Below, one piece after another: positions 14,125 through 15,627 of a stretch of DNA of 15,627 nucleotides. The stretch is from positions 1 to 15,627 of the forward strand of contig NZWA01000018.1 in the NCBI GenBank assembly GCA_002697505.1. The letters run 5' to 3'. The DNA is from Flavobacteriales bacterium (GTDB taxonomy: Bacteria; Bacteroidota; Bacteroidia; Flavobacteriales; BACL11). A program made the translations under genes and the position numbers. Every line of letters begins with the position of its first letter. Within the stretch, counting starts at the first letter, position 1. The notes under the pieces were generated by a model. The model saw only the letters and a list, made by a program, of their open reading frames with translations. It had not been told where the DNA came from and ran no database searches.

Positions 14125-14400
14125 TTAGTTTCTATATGTTTCTCCTTTAGGTGCAGATGTTTTATACCAAGGTAATCCTTCTCTTTCTCGCATAATTTCT
14201 TGAAAATCTGCTTCTGAATATTCTATACCACTTAAAAAATAACTTTTTTTAAACTCACTTTGTCTTGATAATGGAACTATTGCTGGGGCGTCCCATCTAT
14301 GATGTTTAAAATGTTCTTCACCTTCCATTTTTATTAAATAATGTCTTGCACCTTTATATTTTATTACTTTTTCTTCAAATAATTTTTTACTTTTACTCAT
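14125..14400 (-). CDS. Small protein with a degenerate HRxDxPA/YxLxGxxYS motif
   Basis: This 91-aa protein has a basic N-terminus, then HHRWDAPAIVPLS (33-45) and SYFLSGIEYSEADFQEIMRE (53-72). The spacing of HRxDxPA followed by a YxLxG-x-x-YSxxxF strand-helix resembles the short 'HRxDGPA...YxxGK' repeats seen in many phage proteins, here as one divergent copy. Function of that repeat is unknown to me. There is no membrane segment. It starts 12 bases after the stop of the FAD-dehydrogenase gene, over an A-rich leader, and is one base from the cupin gene. A TATAAATA site at 14424-14431 lies upstream. Confidence 0.7.
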   Translation of the reverse strand: MSKSKKLFEEKVIKYKGARHYLIKMEGEEHFKHHRWDAPAIVPLSRQSEFKKSYFLSGIEYSEADFQEIMREREGLPWYKTSAPKGETYRN

Positions 14401-14412
14401 TTTTTTTTATTT

Positions 14413-15627
14413 TTAACCATTTCTATTTATAAATTTCATAAAACTATTATCCTTATCATATGTTAAACCAGCTATAGTTTTAATTTTATTATCTTCTTCA
14501 CTCCAAACTGTTGAATTATCTTCAGCTTCTACAAAATCATCCCATTCTTTTTGATCCACTAATATTTGCTCTGCTACTAATGTACCATGAGCTCCTGATA
14601 CTGAAATACCCCTAGCGGATAATGCATCACCTACAAAGTGAACATTAGGATATTTTGTTAGTGAGAGATCTTTATAATTAACTAATGGCTCAGGAGCTAA
14701 GTATTTAACTTCAGGTACATAAATTCCCCAATCATCTTTAAGTGTTGGAAATACTTTTTTCATATCGTTAATAAAATCTTCTATATATTGATAATATCCT
14801 TGAAATGCATCTTTAACTACATCTAAATTATCAATTTTAGTAGCTGATACATCAACACCTTCTGATGTTGTTGATGGTTCTCTACTAGGACTATAAAACA
14901 AACCTGTACTATTATCTTGTACTTTACCTACTACTTCTCTAGCCCATTTAAATGGTTTATCAATACCTCTAATTTCCATTAGAATACCAAAATTAGTCAT
15001 ATCATTTCTGAACGATTCATCTTTTTTAGCGTGTCCATTATAGCTGTGGTCTCCATAAGTTTCCTCAACTGCAACGTAGGCAGCATTGTTATTAGTACAG
15101 AAACTCCTGAGTGATACTCCTTTATCTTCATATTTTCTATATAATTTAAAATCGTAAGCAATGTCAATTAATTTTTGAAAATGCTTTTGTGGTGCTTCAA
15201 ATCTAACACCTACCTGAGCTGGTTTTTCTTCTGTTGGTAATTTATATTTTTGCATTATTTCGGAAGTAAAATCAATACCTGATTTACCTACACCAAATAT
15301 AAGTTTATCATAACCAATAAATTGAGTTGAGCCATTACCTGATATTATTACTTCTTCTTTATCAAAATCAATATCACTAACTTTAGTTTCCCAGTGAAAT
15401 TCTACACCTTTAGATACTAAATAATCATACCAACTTTTACCTATTTCATGTAAATAATCAGTACCAATGTGCCATACTGGAAATAATCTTAAACCAAAGT
15501 ATGGTTTAATAAAATCTGGTTCTTCATCAGGTGAAGATAAGACAATTTGCTCTGGGTGTGGATGGAATCTCTCAAAGTTATCTACTACTTGCTTCATTAA
15601 TTCCATTGCTTTTTCATCACCTACATA
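14413..15627 (-). CDS. FAD-dependent dehydrogenase, COG2509-like (5' end outside window)
   Basis: The frame is open to the right window edge (residues YVGDEKA precede the Met at 15606), so the true start and the N-terminal dinucleotide-binding fold lie outside. The visible 404 residues fit the COG2509 'FAD-dependent dehydrogenase' family: VGVRFEAP, SFCTNNNAAYVAVEE, a NGHAKKDESFRNDMTNFGILMEI stretch, VFPTLKDDWGIYVPEVKYLAP, and the FAD-contacting end YPNVHFVGDALSARGISVSGAHGTLVAEQIL. In cells these proteins are uncharacterised flavoproteins related to BaiN/HI0933-type reductases. The final 45 residues after that motif are acidic and extra to the fold. The last codons carry a TATAAATA sequence for the next gene. 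The reaction is unknown, and a phage location is unusual. Confidence 0.8.
   Translation of the reverse strand, partial: YVGDEKAMELMKQVVDNFERFHPHPEQIVLSSPDEEPDFIKPYFGLRLFPVWHIGTDYLHEIGKSWYDYLVSKGVEFHWETKVSDIDFDKEEVIISGNGSTQFIGYDKLIFGVGKSGIDFTSEIMQKYKLPTEEKPAQVGVRFEAPQKHFQKLIDIAYDFKLYRKYEDKGVSLRSFCTNNNAAYVAVEETYGDHSYNGHAKKDESFRNDMTNFGILMEIRGIDKPFKWAREVVGKVQDNSTGLFYSPSREPSTTSEGVDVSATKIDNLDVVKDAFQGYYQYIEDFINDMKKVFPTLKDDWGIYVPEVKYLAPEPLVNYKDLSLTKYPNVHFVGDALSARGISVSGAHGTLVAEQILVDQKEWDDFVEAEDNSTVWSEEDNKIKTIAGLTYDKDNSFMKFINRNG
14424..14431 (-). promoter_or_regulatory. Late-promoter-like TATAAATA before the 91-aa gene
   Basis: An exact T4-family late-promoter sequence on the minus strand lies 23 bases before the ATG at 14400, within the last codons of the FAD-dehydrogenase gene. 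The spacing gives a leader of about 16 bases if transcription starts some 7 bases downstream, the best geometry of the sites in this window. It would drive the 91-aa, cupin and kinase genes. Confidence 0.45.

Overview
The window is a stretch of a T4-like (contractile-tailed, Caudoviricetes) phage genome carrying the DNA-packaging and head-assembly block. Every supported gene lies on the minus strand, so transcription runs from position 15627 towards position 1. The DNA is AT-rich. Most gene starts are preceded by A-rich sequence rather than a clear Shine-Dalgarno site, and one secreted protein has a flavobacterial-looking signal peptide ending in CYSQ. Together these suggest a host in the Bacteroidota (Flavobacteriia-like), probably aquatic. 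That host call is inference.

Layout in transcription order. (1) 15627-13180 is an accessory block: a COG2509-like FAD-dependent dehydrogenase cut by the right window edge, a 91-aa unknown, a cupin of the mannose-6-phosphate isomerase-like type, and a P-loop NadR-like (AAA_28) kinase. (2) 13155-12101 holds three small proteins: a charged coiled-coil protein, a one-TM lysine-rich protein, and a signal-peptide + coiled-coil + C-terminal-TM protein. The last two are a possible lysis (spanin-like) pair. (3) 12101-4805 encodes the large terminase (gp17-like), portal (gp20-like), three unrecognised head-region proteins of 285, 397 and 366 aa, and the prohead protease (gp21-like), followed by a terminator. 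(4) 4617-1670 encodes the acidic scaffold (gp22-like), with a three-copy internal repeat, and the major capsid protein (gp23-like), followed by a strong terminator. (5) 1553-1 is a tightly coupled two-gene unit: a DDAH/amidinotransferase-like enzyme and a phosphatidylserine decarboxylase-like enzyme cut by the left window edge.

How the genes work together. The terminase pumps DNA through the portal into a prohead built on the scaffold. The protease then cleaves the scaffold and the N-terminus of the capsid protein. Most genes overlap or abut (TAATG, TAATATG, TAAAATG junctions), which indicates polycistronic, translationally coupled expression. Copies of TATAAATA, the T4-family late-promoter consensus, lie just upstream of several genes, two of them inside the perfect palindrome TATTTATAAATA. 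The most unusual content is the enzyme pair after the capsid gene. The phosphatidylserine decarboxylase-like protein keeps its Asp/His/Gly-Ser catalytic positions, and the amidinohydrolase-like protein keeps its Glu/His/Cys set. This points to phage-encoded manipulation of host lipid or guanidino/amino-acid metabolism. No tRNA, CRISPR array, insertion sequence or integrase was seen, and no stretch longer than 300 bases lacks a gene.
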